This document shows positions 1 to 7,914 of a stretch of 64,000 nt of DNA, in pieces (the stretch's first letter is position 1; each line of letters opens with the position of its first letter). The translations under genes were made by a program, and so were the position numbers. The stretch is from Leucobacter triazinivorans. Lineage in GTDB: Bacteria > Actinomycetota > Actinomycetes > Actinomycetales > Microbacteriaceae. Under the pieces are notes generated by a model. It was not told where the DNA came from. It saw only the letters and a program-made list of their open reading frames with translations, and did no database searches. The DNA is taken from the NCBI RefSeq assembly GCF_004208635.1, contig NZ_CP035806.1, forward strand, positions 62,001 to 126,000. The letters are read 5' to 3'.

Positions 1-148
1 ACGGGCCGTCGGTGCCCACCCCGTGATAGGCCTCGACCTCGGTGATGCGGATCGTGACGTCCCCCTCCGGCGCCGCGACGGTGAGCAGCGCCTCGAGCAG
101 CCGCGGGGCCACCTCCAGCGCGGGGGAGAGGAAGAGCTCGCGCGTCAT
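1..148 (-). CDS. DNA-3-methyladenine glycosylase (AAG/MPG family), N-terminal part only
   Basis: This is the beginning of a minus-strand gene that runs off the left edge; only about 49 residues are visible. They start MTRELFLSPALEVAPRLL and include ITEVEAYHGVGTDGP, which matches the conserved glutamate-containing EVEAY segment of alkyladenine DNA glycosylases. Enzymes of this family excise alkylated purines from DNA. The ATG at 148 is preceded by a GAGAAT hexamer six bases upstream (155-160), so a leaderless transcript is possible. The catalytic core beyond this segment cannot be seen, so the assignment rests on one motif and the N-terminal pattern. Confidence 0.72.
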   Translation of the reverse strand, partial: MTRELFLSPALEVAPRLLEALLTVAAPEGDVTIRITEVEAYHGVGTDGP

Positions 149-277
149 GATCCCATTCTCCCAGGCACCGCTCCCGTCGGGAGGCGGAGGGCTACGCCGT
201 CGGCGATCACGGGGCGCGGGCACGGCGGGGTGCCGTACCCTGAAGACGAGGCCCTGACCGGCCGGAGGAGGTCTCCC

Positions 278-829
278 GTGAGCCAGCAGCCCGTTCCCTA
301 CCGCGTCACGACGACGCGCCGATTCCCCTGGTGGACCCTGCTCATCACGGGGGTGCTCATCGCGCTCGTCGGTGTCGGCTTCCTGGTCTGGCCGTTCTTC
401 GCGGGAAGCTGGGCGCTGGCGATCCTCTTCGGCGCTGCACTCGCCGCGAACGGACTGGCGCTGCTGACTCGCGGCTCGGCGCCGGCCGTGCTCGGCGGAC
501 TGCTCCTGCTCGTCGCGGGCGTGCTCGCCATCGTGTTCTCGGAGGTCACGGTGGCCGCGCTCGTCAGCTTCGTCGGTGCGGGACTCATCGTGCTCGGCGC
601 GATCTGGATCGCGGTCGCCGCCCGACTTCCCGGACGCCGCGCGCTCGCGATCCTGCCGGGCGCCCTCATGCTGGTCGGGGGCGTCACCGCCCTCGTGCTA
701 CCCGCGCTGGCGCTCTCGATCGTCGCCGTGGTCGGCGGGCTCTGCCTGATCCTCATCGGCGCGCTCATCGTCTCGGCGGCCACGCGGTTGCGCCGCGTGA
801 ACGCGAGCACCACCACGATCGTGATGTAG
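278..829 (+). CDS. HdeD-like DUF308 membrane protein
   Basis: A 183-residue hydrophobic protein. I chose the GTG at 278 because GGAGGAG lies just upstream (263-270); the open frame extends further upstream, but that part lacks membrane-protein character. After a short polar N-terminus ending in RRFPWW, about six membrane segments follow, arranged in the glycine- and alanine-rich repeats of the HdeD/DUF308 family. HdeD is linked to acid resistance in enterobacteria, but the actinobacterial members have no established function. The gene is convergent with the yaeQ-family gene, with only 24 bases between them. The family is clear from composition and pattern, while the role is unknown. Confidence 0.7.
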   Translation: MSQQPVPYRVTTTRRFPWWTLLITGVLIALVGVGFLVWPFFAGSWALAILFGAALAANGLALLTRGSAPAVLGGLLLLVAGVLAIVFSEVTVAALVSFVGAGLIVLGAIWIAVAARLPGRRALAILPGALMLVGGVTALVLPALALSIVAVVGGLCLILIGALIVSAATRLRRVNASTTTIVM

Positions 830-853
830 GAGCGCAGCACGGATGCGGCAGGG

Positions 854-1393
854 CTACCCGATCCGGTGCTCGTGCACCGAACTGCTCAGCGCGGTTCCGT
901 TGAGCACCAGGTAGAGCTCTCCCTCCGTCACCGACACGGTCAGCGCGCTGCGCCGCCCGAGGGCCGCGACCGCGGCGTCGACGAACCCCGAGTCGAAGCT
1001 GCGCAGCACGAGCTGCTCGGCACGATGGATGGTCTTCCCCGTCCAGAGGGCGAGCACCTTCTCGGGGTCTCGATGCGTGTAGACGGCGGCCCGGTGCGCG
1101 AGCTTGCTGCCGGCGTGCACCCGCGCGGCGTCCGGTGCACCGACCTCGATCCACGCCGTCATCGCACCCGTGAGGTCGCGCACGAGCACCGCGGGTTCAT
1201 CGGCGGTGGAGACACCGCCGCCGAACAGGATCCCCGCCTCGTACTCCAAGCAGTAGGCGAGGATGCGCGTCATCATGAACGCGTCCGTCTCGGACGGATG
1301 GCGCGCCACGCGCATCGTGAAGCTCTCGTAGACGCCGCGGTCCACATCGGACAGCTCGACCTCGAGGACGTGCATCGTCGAGCCGATCGCCAT
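854..1393 (-). CDS. yaeQ: YaeQ family protein
   Basis: A 179-residue protein beginning MAIGSTMHVLEVELSDVDRG. The segments RHPSETDAFMMTRILAYCLEYE and GVSTADEPAVLV follow the YaeQ family, whose members have a restriction-endonuclease-like fold without a proven biochemical activity. I chose the ATG at 1393 because GGAGG lies ten bases upstream; a TTG at 1402 is in frame but sits almost on top of that ribosome site. A 21-codon open frame with a perfect ribosome binding site lies 65 bases upstream on the same strand. The C-terminus ends SSVHEHRIG. Family assignment is confident; function is unknown. Confidence 0.85.
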   Translation of the reverse strand: MAIGSTMHVLEVELSDVDRGVYESFTMRVARHPSETDAFMMTRILAYCLEYEAGILFGGGVSTADEPAVLVRDLTGAMTAWIEVGAPDAARVHAGSKLAHRAAVYTHRDPEKVLALWTGKTIHRAEQLVLRSFDSGFVDAAVAALGRRSALTVSVTEGELYLVLNGTALSSSVHEHRIG

Positions 1394-1410
1394 GGTGTTC
1401 AACCCTCCGG

Positions 1411-1433
1411 GGTGCGGGTGCGGGTGCGGGTGC
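1411..1433. repeat. GGTGCG hexamer tandem repeat
   Basis: Almost four tandem copies of GGTGCG lie in the gap just upstream of the yaeQ-family start. On the yaeQ strand the tract sits between the stop of the 21-codon open frame and the ribosome binding site. Such short repeats can change length by slippage. Confidence 0.8.
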
Positions 1434-1458
1434 AGACGTACTGCGTGGTGGGGATGTG

Positions 1459-1524
1459 TCAGGAGGCGCCGTGCGGCGCACCCTCGTACCCCGCGATGTA
1501 CTCGGGGATCGAACTCGCGGTCAT
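1459..1524 (-). CDS. Possible 21-residue leader peptide or gene remnant upstream of yaeQ
   Basis: The minus strand carries ATG at 1524 preceded at seven bases by GGAGGTGA (1532-1539), a full-length match to the anti-Shine-Dalgarno. The frame encodes MTASSIPEYIAGYEGAPHGA plus one serine, then TGA. I recognise no family. It could be an upstream peptide that couples translation to the yaeQ gene 65 bases downstream, or the first exonerated piece of a gene that has since been truncated near the GGTGCG tract. The exceptional ribosome site is the main evidence that it is translated. Confidence 0.4.
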   Translation of the reverse strand: MTASSIPEYIAGYEGAPHGAS

Positions 1525-1791
1525 GGCGGCGTCACCTCCTCGGTGTGGTCGTCTGCGCTCCGGCGGTCGCGCTCTCTGCGTGGCGACGCGGCCGACGGGC
1601 GGTCGCTCGCGTGTCCAGCGTAGCGCCTCGTGCACGTCGCGGCGCCCCGGGTGGGACGGGACGGCGTCCAGCGGCGATGGCTCAGCCGGGCGTCGCGACT
1701 TCGGTGTTCCCGCTTCACCTCAAATGGGTGAGCGGCGCGGCGCAGTGGGTCCAGCGCAAGGAGACTGTCGATACATATCGAGGAGGTTGCC
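1525..1791. other. Intergenic gap between yaeQ leader and sulfatase
   Basis: About 270 bases between divergent units. It should hold promoters for both directions. I see the strong minus-strand ribosome site at 1532-1539, the palindrome at 1769-1780 and the sulfatase ribosome site near 1780. The open frames reading through it have arginine/serine-rich compositions typical of shadow frames, so I call no gene here. Confidence 0.6.
1769..1780. promoter_or_regulatory. Palindrome CGATACATATCG before the sulfatase gene
   Basis: Two 5-base arms (CGATA and TATCG) flank a 2-base centre, immediately upstream of the GAGGAGG ribosome site of the sulfatase gene. Its AT-rich character stands out in this GC-rich gap. 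It could be a repressor site or overlap a -10 element; no regulator is adjacent. Confidence 0.35.
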
Positions 1792-4155
1792 GTGAGTAGC
1801 GCTAGTGATGAGTTCCCGGTTCATGTCGATCGAAATCATCTTCCGGAGCCTGAATGGGCGTATCCGTCGGCCCGGATCCGCACCTACGCGGTCGATTCCG
1901 AGCCGGACTTCCCGCCGGTGAAGGAGGCGGCGGCCGGGTCGCCCAACATTCTCCTCGTACTGCTGGACGACGTGGGATTCGGCTGGCCGAGCGTGAACGG
2001 AGGGCTGGTGCGGATGCCCACGGCAGAGCGTCTCGCCGGACGAGGCCTGTTCTACAACCAGTTCCACACGACGGCCCTGTGCTCGCCGACACGTGCGGCC
2101 CTGCTCACCGGGCGCAATCACCACACCGTGTCGACGGGCGTGATCCAGGAGATGGCGACCGGGTACCCCGGCTACAGCGGGATCATCCCGAAGGGCACGG
2201 CGACATTCGCCGAGCTGCTGAAGCACGCGGGGTACACCTCGGCCTGGTTCGGAAAGAACCACAACGTGCCGGACAACCAGACCAGCCCCGCCGGCCCGTT
2301 CGAGAACTGGCCGACGAACCAGGGATTCGACTACTTCTACGGATTCATCTCCGGTGAGACGGATCAGTTCTCCCCCTCGCTGTACGAGGGCACCCAGGCC
2401 GTCGAGCCCCCTGCCCGGCCCGAGGATGGATATCAGCTCACCCGCGACCTCGCCGACAAGGCGATCTCGTGGATCGGCACGCAGAAGGCGATCGCGCCCG
2501 ACCGCCCGTTCTTGGCGTACTTCTCCGCCGGCGCGGCACACGCGCCTCACCAACCGCCGCTGGACTGGCGCGGACGCAACGTCGGGCGCTTCGACATGGG
2601 TTGGGACGAGTACCGCCGCGTCGTGCACCAGAACCAGCTGGACGCGGGCATCATCCCTCCGGGGACGAAACTGACCGAGCGCCCCGACCAGATCCCGTCC
2701 TGGGACAGCCAGCCGGCCGCGCACCGGGAGCTGTTCGCGCGTCAGGCAGAGAACTTCGCCGACTTCCTCGAGCACGCAGACCACGAGGTCGGGCGCGTGG
2801 TGGATGCGATCGATGAGCTGGGGGAACTCGAGAACACCATCGTGATCTACATCATCGGTGACAACGGCTCGAGCGGCGAGGGGTCGCTGGTCGGAACGCC
2901 GAACGAACTGATGAGTCTCAACGGACGCCAGCCGTCGATCGATGAAGCGATCGATTTCACAGAGAGGTGGGGCCTGCCCGGAACGTCGCCGCACTACGCG
3001 GTCGGTTGGGCGCATGCGGGGGACACGCCGTTCCAGTGGACGAAGCAGGTCGCCTCGCACTTCGGCGGCACCCGCAACAGCATGATCGTCTCCTGGCCGG
3101 AACGCATCACCGACACCGGCAGCATCCGGTCGCAGTTCCACCACGTGATCGACGTGATGCCGACGCTGCTCGACATCGTCGGCGTCGCCCATCCGACCGA
3201 GGTCAACGGGTACATCCAGAAGCCGATCGAGGGGACCAGTTTCGGGTACACGTTCGCGTCGGATGCGGCGGATGCGCCGAGTCGGCATACCCGGCAGTAC
3301 TTCGAGATGATGGGTAATCGTGCAATGTACGCGGACGGCTGGATCGCATCCTGCCGCCACGGGCGACTCCCCTGGGAGACCGCCGGGTCGTACAGCTGGG
3401 ACGACGATGTCTGGGAGCTGTACGACATCACGAACGATTTCAGCCAGGCCGACGACGTCGCCGAGCAGCACCCTGCTCGCCTGCGCGAGCTCCAGGACAT
3501 GTTCATGGCGGAGGCGGCTCGCTACAACGTCCTCCCGCTCGACGATCGGTTCGCGGAGCGGCTCGACGTCACGCTGCGACCGAGCTTCTTCGCCGGGCGC
3601 GGCACCGTCACCTTCCGGGAGGGCATGACACGCCTCCCAGAGGGCAGCGGCCCCAAGATGGTCAGTGTGCCCCTCACGCTCACGGCCGAGATCGATGTCC
3701 CGGACGCCGGTGCCGAGGGCGTGGTCTTCGCCGTCGGCGGGGACGCGGCGGGGTGGTCGCTGTTCGGCTGGGAAGGGCACGCACGGTTCCACTACAACTT
3801 CTTCGGCATCCGCCGCTACGACCTGACGTCGGCGGAGCGACTCACGCCCGGCCGACACACGATCACCGTCGCGATCACGCCTCGCGAGCCCCGTCCCGGC
3901 GCGCCGGCCGACGTCACGATGTCGATCGACGGCGCTGCCGCAGGCGAGCTGCATCTGCCCGAGCAGATCCCGATGCGCTGCGGAACCGAGACGATGGATG
4001 TCGGCATGGACTGCGTCTCGCCGGTCTGCAATGACTACGCCGATCGCGGGCTCTTCCCCTTCAGTGGGAAGATCCACGGCGTGACCTTCGACTTCCCGGA
4101 CGTCACTCCGGTCACGGGCCACGAACGGCTGAAGCTCGCAACGCAGCTCGACTGA
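1792..4155 (+). CDS. Arylsulfatase, formylglycine-dependent type
   Basis: A 787-residue enzyme of the alkaline phosphatase superfamily, predicted to hydrolyse sulfate esters. The sulfatase signature is visible: Cys97 in LCSPTRAALLTG is the residue converted to formylglycine, and Arg101 and the TGR that follows stabilise it. Metal ligands include Asp59-Asp60 (LLDDVG) and Asp357-Asn358 (GDNGSSGEG); Lys155 (WFGKNH) and His250 complete the usual active-site set. Length fits the large type I arylsulfatases (about 780 residues). The C-terminal third, after residue 600, looks like a beta-sandwich domain. There is no signal peptide, so it is probably cytoplasmic. GTG at 1792 follows GAGGAGG. A formylglycine-generating enzyme is needed but is not in this window, and no sulfate transporter is adjacent. 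Confidence 0.93.
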   Translation: MSSASDEFPVHVDRNHLPEPEWAYPSARIRTYAVDSEPDFPPVKEAAAGSPNILLVLLDDVGFGWPSVNGGLVRMPTAERLAGRGLFYNQFHTTALCSPTRAALLTGRNHHTVSTGVIQEMATGYPGYSGIIPKGTATFAELLKHAGYTSAWFGKNHNVPDNQTSPAGPFENWPTNQGFDYFYGFISGETDQFSPSLYEGTQAVEPPARPEDGYQLTRDLADKAISWIGTQKAIAPDRPFLAYFSAGAAHAPHQPPLDWRGRNVGRFDMGWDEYRRVVHQNQLDAGIIPPGTKLTERPDQIPSWDSQPAAHRELFARQAENFADFLEHADHEVGRVVDAIDELGELENTIVIYIIGDNGSSGEGSLVGTPNELMSLNGRQPSIDEAIDFTERWGLPGTSPHYAVGWAHAGDTPFQWTKQVASHFGGTRNSMIVSWPERITDTGSIRSQFHHVIDVMPTLLDIVGVAHPTEVNGYIQKPIEGTSFGYTFASDAADAPSRHTRQYFEMMGNRAMYADGWIASCRHGRLPWETAGSYSWDDDVWELYDITNDFSQADDVAEQHPARLRELQDMFMAEAARYNVLPLDDRFAERLDVTLRPSFFAGRGTVTFREGMTRLPEGSGPKMVSVPLTLTAEIDVPDAGAEGVVFAVGGDAAGWSLFGWEGHARFHYNFFGIRRYDLTSAERLTPGRHTITVAITPREPRPGAPADVTMSIDGAAAGELHLPEQIPMRCGTETMDVGMDCVSPVCNDYADRGLFPFSGKIHGVTFDFPDVTPVTGHERLKLATQLD

Positions 4156-4517
4156 ACGAGCCCCGGCACGCACCGCCGCGTATCTTCTCCGGCCGAGTAC
4201 CGCGCGATCCCTGCGAGAACTGGTAGGGCGTGCGGGACTTGAACCCGCGACCGATGGATTATGAGTCCAGTGCTCTAACCGACTGAGCTAACGCCCCCTG
4301 GCAACCGTTCCATCCTATCTCTGAGTTCGGCGTCATGAGTTGCGCCGCTCCTTACGATCGCGGGGCGCCCGGTGGATGTGCGAAAGCGCACCTTGCGCGC
4401 CCGCAAACGACGGATCCACCTCGGGCGGTCGACCCTACGGCGGGAATACGCACCCCGGGATCTCGCGTTGCAGGAGAGTGACGGTTCGACGACACGACGG
4501 AGGGCGAGGGCGCACTC
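4156..4517. other. Gap between sulfatase and glutathione peroxidase, containing a tRNA
   Basis: Apart from the CAT-anticodon tRNA on the minus strand, I see no gene. The 220 bases after the tRNA read as shadow frames rich in arginine and presumably hold the tRNA promoter (minus strand) and the gpx promoter. No clear ribosome site stands before the gpx ATG; GGAGGGCGAGGGCG at about 4499-4512 is the best candidate. Confidence 0.6.
4222..4297 (-). tRNA. tRNA with CAT anticodon (elongator Met or Ile2)
   Basis: The minus strand folds as a standard tRNA: acceptor GGGGCGT pairs with ACGCCCT (one G-U), D-arm GCTC/GAGC, anticodon loop CTCATAA with CAT, T-arm GCGGG/CCCGC with TTCAAGT, discriminator A and an encoded CCA (4219-4221). 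The initiator-type C-A mismatch at the acceptor end is absent, so this is not initiator tRNA. CAT in an elongator background can be Met or, after lysidine modification by TilS, Ile for AUA codons. The acceptor sequence does not decide between them by eye. Confidence 0.9.
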
Positions 4518-5009
4518 ATGGAACTCGGCAGCATACCTCTCACGACGCTCAGCGGCGAGACGACCACCTTCGGGGCGCTCGCCGGCGGCAAAGTGGCGCT
4601 GGTGGTGAATGTCGCGTCCCGCTGCGGTCTGGCACCGCAGTACGAGCAGCTCGAGCAGCTCCAGAAGATCTACGGGGAGCGCGGCTTCACCGTCATCGGC
4701 GTGCCGAGCAACCAGTTCCTGCAGGAGCTGTCCTCCTCCGAGAAGATCTCGGAGTACTGCTCGACGACGTGGGGCGTCACGTTCCCCATGCTCGAGAGGA
4801 CTCGGGTGAACGGCAAGCGCGCCCATCCGCTCTACCAGGCCCTCACCACGATTCCCGATGCCGAGGGCACCGCCGGCCGCGTCACCTGGAACTTCGAGAA
4901 GTTCCTGATCTCGCCCGAGGGGGATGTCGCGCGGTTCCGCCCGCGCACGGTGCCGGACGCGCCCGAGGTGATCGAACAGCTGGAGTCGTGGCTGCCGGCC
5001 GCGGCGTAG
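4518..5009 (+). CDS. Glutathione peroxidase family protein (thioredoxin-type peroxidase)
   Basis: A 163-residue cytoplasmic peroxidase. The family motifs are in order: VNVASRCGL with the peroxidatic Cys36, GVPSNQF with Gln66, and VTWNFEKFL with Trp124 and Asn125, forming the catalytic tetrad. A second cysteine, Cys81 (EYCSTTWGV), sits where resolving cysteines occur in the thioredoxin-dependent members. Actinobacteria make mycothiol rather than glutathione, so despite the name the reductant is probably thioredoxin or a mycothiol system. The gene stands alone; the next gene on the other strand ends 18 bases away in convergent orientation. Confidence 0.93.
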   Translation: MELGSIPLTTLSGETTTFGALAGGKVALVVNVASRCGLAPQYEQLEQLQKIYGERGFTVIGVPSNQFLQELSSSEKISEYCSTTWGVTFPMLERTRVNGKRAHPLYQALTTIPDAEGTAGRVTWNFEKFLISPEGDVARFRPRTVPDAPEVIEQLESWLPAAA

Positions 5010-5027
5010 CCGGGTCGGTGCGGGGGA

Positions 5028-5789
5028 TCAGGCCGATGCGGCGTCGGGGTCGTACCCGGCATCGATGAGCGACGTCGCCCGTTCGGTGCGCGGATTGAAC
5101 TCGAGCATGTCGGTGCGCAGTCCGAGATCGCGGTCGACGTGCAGGGCCATCGAGTGCGCCGCACTGCGCACGTCGCGCGCCTCGATCGCCTCGAGCACCG
5201 CGCCGTGATCGCGGCGCATCGTCTCGAGCGTCGTGCCGAGGATCACACGGCCCTCGGTGCTCGCGCGCTGCAGCACGGACAGCACGCCCACGTAGAGATC
5301 CAGCAGCAGCTTGCTGCCGCTCGCCTCGACGACGAGCAGGTGGAACGAGCCGGGCACGGTGCTCTGGTCGCAGGTGTCGACGGGCTCGTGCGGCGCCTCC
5401 TGCGCCCGACGGTGCGCCGCGCGGAGACGCTCGAGATGCTCCTCGGTGCGATTGATCGCGGCGTGCTGGGCGGCCTCGATCTCGAGGGAGCGCCGATAGA
5501 CGAGCACCTCCTCCAGATCGTGGTCGGCGAGGAACTCGGTGAGGATCGTGCTCACCGGAGTGCGGGAGCGCACAAAGGTGCCGACGCCGGGAACCGTCTC
5601 GAGCATGCCGAAGGCGGCCAGCGACCGCACCGCCTCGCGCACCGTCGACTTGCCCACGCCGATGAGCTCCATCAGCTCCGGCTCCTTCGGGATGAGGTCG
5701 CCGACGCCCCACTCGCTGCTGGCGATCTTGCCGCGCAGGAAGTCGAGGGTGTCGCGAGCCTTCTGGGAGCCGCGCGTCGGGGTTGTCAT
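5028..5789 (-). CDS. GntR family transcriptional regulator, FadR/FCD subfamily
   Basis: A 253-residue DNA-binding regulator. The N-terminal winged helix spans about residues 8-75 and contains the GntR pattern IPKEPELMELIGVGKSTVRE followed by LAAFGMLETVPGVGTFV. The C-terminal FCD domain (about 90-230) is all-alpha and usually binds a carboxylate ligand with a metal. ATG at 5789 follows AGAGG. On its own strand a TATAGT hexamer at 5826-5831 is a good -10. It is divergent from cpfC across a 183-base gap that contains a GATGTTATACATC palindrome, a plausible operator for this protein. Whether it really controls heme synthesis or an unlinked carboxylate pathway is unknown. Confidence 0.9.
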   Translation of the reverse strand: MTTPTRGSQKARDTLDFLRGKIASSEWGVGDLIPKEPELMELIGVGKSTVREAVRSLAAFGMLETVPGVGTFVRSRTPVSTILTEFLADHDLEEVLVYRRSLEIEAAQHAAINRTEEHLERLRAAHRRAQEAPHEPVDTCDQSTVPGSFHLLVVEASGSKLLLDLYVGVLSVLQRASTEGRVILGTTLETMRRDHGAVLEAIEARDVRSAAHSMALHVDRDLGLRTDMLEFNPRTERATSLIDAGYDPDAASA

Positions 5790-5924
5790 AAGAGACCTCT
5801 GAGGATGTGGGTGAAACCTGCATCAACTATAGCCAGCCTGAGCGGCACGGCGCCGATCCCGTGCCGCCGCATCGCGCACATCCGGAACCGCGCACCCTGC
5901 CGGACAAGCCGGACCGGCAGATCA

Positions 5925-5937
5925 GATGTTATACATC
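5925..5937. promoter_or_regulatory. Palindromic operator candidate in the cpfC promoter
   Basis: GATGTTATACATC has 5-base perfect arms around a TAT centre and is AT-rich in a GC-rich setting. It ends 22 bases before the TACGGT hexamer (5960-5965) that probably forms the cpfC -10, so it overlaps the -35 position. The size and symmetry fit operators of FadR/FCD proteins, and such a regulator is encoded divergently next door. Confidence 0.55.
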
Positions 5938-5972
5938 AGATCTACAGGCGCGGAAATGATACGGTGCACGTC

Positions 5973-7085
5973 ATGACCGAAAACGCGCCAGCGAGCGATC
6001 CCGCACCGTACGACGCCCTCCTGCTCTGCTCATTCGGCGGGCCGAACGGCACCGATGACATCGTCCCCTTCCTGCGCAACGTGACGCGCGGCAAGGGCAT
6101 CCCCGAGGAGCGCCTCGCCGAGGTCGGCGAGCACTACCACCACTTCGGCGGTCGCAGCCCGATCAACGAGCAGAACCTTGCTCTGGTCGAGGCGCTGCGC
6201 AGCGAGCTCGGCGCCCGCGGGATCGATCTGCCCGTGATCTGGGGCAACCGCAACTGGCATCCCTACACGGTCGACACGCTGCGCGATGCCGGCGCGTTCG
6301 GCGCGCACCGCATCCTCGCCCTGGTGACGAGCGCGTATGCCTCCTACTCCGGCAGTCGCCAGTATCGCGAGCACCTCGCGGCCGCGATCGACGAGCTCGG
6401 CGAATCGGCTCCGAGCATCGACATCCTCCGCCCCTTCTTCAACGACCCCGGCTTCGTGACGGCGAACATCGAGGCCATCGAGGAGGCGGCCGCCGGGCTC
6501 GACGGCGGCCTCGCGGGGGCGCACGTCGTCTACGTCACGCACTCGATACCCGACACCATGCAGCAGGCTTCCGCCGTGACCGGCCCGGGGTACCGCGAGC
6601 AGCACGAGGACGTGCGCGCCACGATCGACACGGCGCTCGAGGAGCGGCTCGGCGTGCGGCCCGAATCGTCGCTGGCGTACTGCTCGCGCTCCGGGGATCC
6701 GCGGATTCCCTGGCTCGAGCCCGACGTCAACGACCACATCGAGGCGCTCGCCACCCGGGGGGTGCGCAAGATCGTCATCGCCCCGATCGGCTTCATCTCG
6801 GATCACATGGAGGTGGCCTTCGATCTGGATGTCGAGGCGCTCGAGACGGCCGCCGAGCACGGCGTGCAGGCGGTGCGCGCGGGCACCGTCGGAGTGCGCT
6901 CGTCGTTCGTGGGCGGCCTCGTCGACATGATCGTCGAACGCTCGCGGAGGGAGCGCGGCGAGTCGGCCCAGGCCCGGGTGACCGGCTCGCTGGGCGCGTT
7001 CCCCGATGAGGCTCCAGCCGGGAGCTGCCGCATGCGCCACGGCGAGGTGACCGGGTTCCCGGTCATCGCCGGGAGCGACGACTGA
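5973..7085 (+). CDS. cpfC: Coproporphyrin III ferrochelatase
   Basis: A 370-residue enzyme that inserts ferrous iron into coproporphyrin III in the coproporphyrin-dependent heme pathway of Gram-positive bacteria. The family segments LLLCSFGGPNG, YHHFGGRSPIN, ALVTSAYASYSG and the active-site VTHSIPDTM (His190) and IGFISDHMEV (Glu280) are present. I chose ATG at 5973: a TACGGT hexamer lies exactly seven bases upstream and there is no ribosome site, which indicates a leaderless mRNA. The open frame continues upstream but without family similarity. Its stop overlaps the start of chdC by one base (TGATG), so the two are translationally coupled. Pairing with a coproheme decarboxylase is why I use cpfC rather than hemH. 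Confidence 0.93.
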   Translation: MTENAPASDPAPYDALLLCSFGGPNGTDDIVPFLRNVTRGKGIPEERLAEVGEHYHHFGGRSPINEQNLALVEALRSELGARGIDLPVIWGNRNWHPYTVDTLRDAGAFGAHRILALVTSAYASYSGSRQYREHLAAAIDELGESAPSIDILRPFFNDPGFVTANIEAIEEAAAGLDGGLAGAHVVYVTHSIPDTMQQASAVTGPGYREQHEDVRATIDTALEERLGVRPESSLAYCSRSGDPRIPWLEPDVNDHIEALATRGVRKIVIAPIGFISDHMEVAFDLDVEALETAAEHGVQAVRAGTVGVRSSFVGGLVDMIVERSRRERGESAQARVTGSLGAFPDEAPAGSCRMRHGEVTGFPVIAGSDD

Positions 7086-7834
7086 TGCGGCCGGCGGGGG
7101 AGCGCGAGATCGGCGCCGCTGCAGCGGCTCGGGTGGATCATCGAGACGTCGCTGCGGCGATCAATGCCGGGGTCAACTACACGATGTACGCCGTCTACCG
7201 GGTGGAGCGCGGATCGGCCGGAGTCGGGATCTCGCCGGCCTGGCCGGGGATCGTCCGCGGTCTGCTCGGCGAGCTCGAAGCCATCGACGGCCTCGTAACC
7301 CGCGGCTGGTACGACGTGTCCGGCTATCGGGCCGACGCCGATGTGCTGGTCTGGTGGCACGCGCCGAATCCGGAGGCCCTGCAGTGCGCCTACCGCGCTG
7401 TGCTCGACTGGGGGAGCGGACGCTTGGCGCCGGTATGGTCGAGCATCGGCGTGCACCGTGCCGCGGAGTTCAACCGGGGCCACGTGCCGGCGTTCCTCGC
7501 GGGCGACGAGCCGCGGGGGTACGTCTGCGTGTACCCCTTCGTGCGCGGGCGCGAGTGGTATCTGCTGCCCGACGCGGAGCGGCGCGAGCTGCTCCGCGAG
7601 CACGGCGCGGCGGCCAAGGACTACGGCGACGTGCTCGCCAACACGGTGGCGGCGTTCGCCCTGGGCGACTACGAGTGGCTGCTGGCGTTCGAAGCGGATG
7701 ATCTGCTGCGCATCGTCGATCTGATGCGCGAGCTGCGCGCGACGGGCGCGCGGCGCCACGTGATCGAGGAGACGCCGTTCTTCACCGGCCCGCGCCGCGA
7801 CCCGCAGCAGCTGCTCGCGCGCGCCGCAGGCTGA
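7085..7834 (+). CDS. chdC: Coproheme decarboxylase (HemQ, chlorite dismutase fold)
   Basis: A 249-residue protein that converts coproheme III to heme b by oxidative decarboxylation, the last step of the Gram-positive route. Recognisable segments are MYAVYRVER near the start of the fold, GWYDVSGYRADADVLVWW, AEFNRGHVPAFLAG and VYPFVRGREWYLLPDAERRE, the last holding the catalytic tyrosine region. About 25 extra residues precede the fold. The ATG overlaps the cpfC stop, so iron insertion and decarboxylation are made from one transcript. It is followed by a 168-base gap before dps. Confidence 0.94.
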   Translation: MRPAGEREIGAAAAARVDHRDVAAAINAGVNYTMYAVYRVERGSAGVGISPAWPGIVRGLLGELEAIDGLVTRGWYDVSGYRADADVLVWWHAPNPEALQCAYRAVLDWGSGRLAPVWSSIGVHRAAEFNRGHVPAFLAGDEPRGYVCVYPFVRGREWYLLPDAERRELLREHGAAAKDYGDVLANTVAAFALGDYEWLLAFEADDLLRIVDLMRELRATGARRHVIEETPFFTGPRRDPQQLLARAAG

Positions 7835-7914
7835 GCGCTGTTGCGCCGGACTCACAGCCCGATCACATGCCGCCAGGGGGATTTATGGCCCCTGACCAGG
7901 GAAAACGATCGCGA

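Noticed and set aside
1720..4173. An 817-codon minus-strand frame opposite the sulfatase
   Set aside because: It is the antisense shadow of a gene with a full set of catalytic motifs; its composition is arginine- and valine-rich without any domain.
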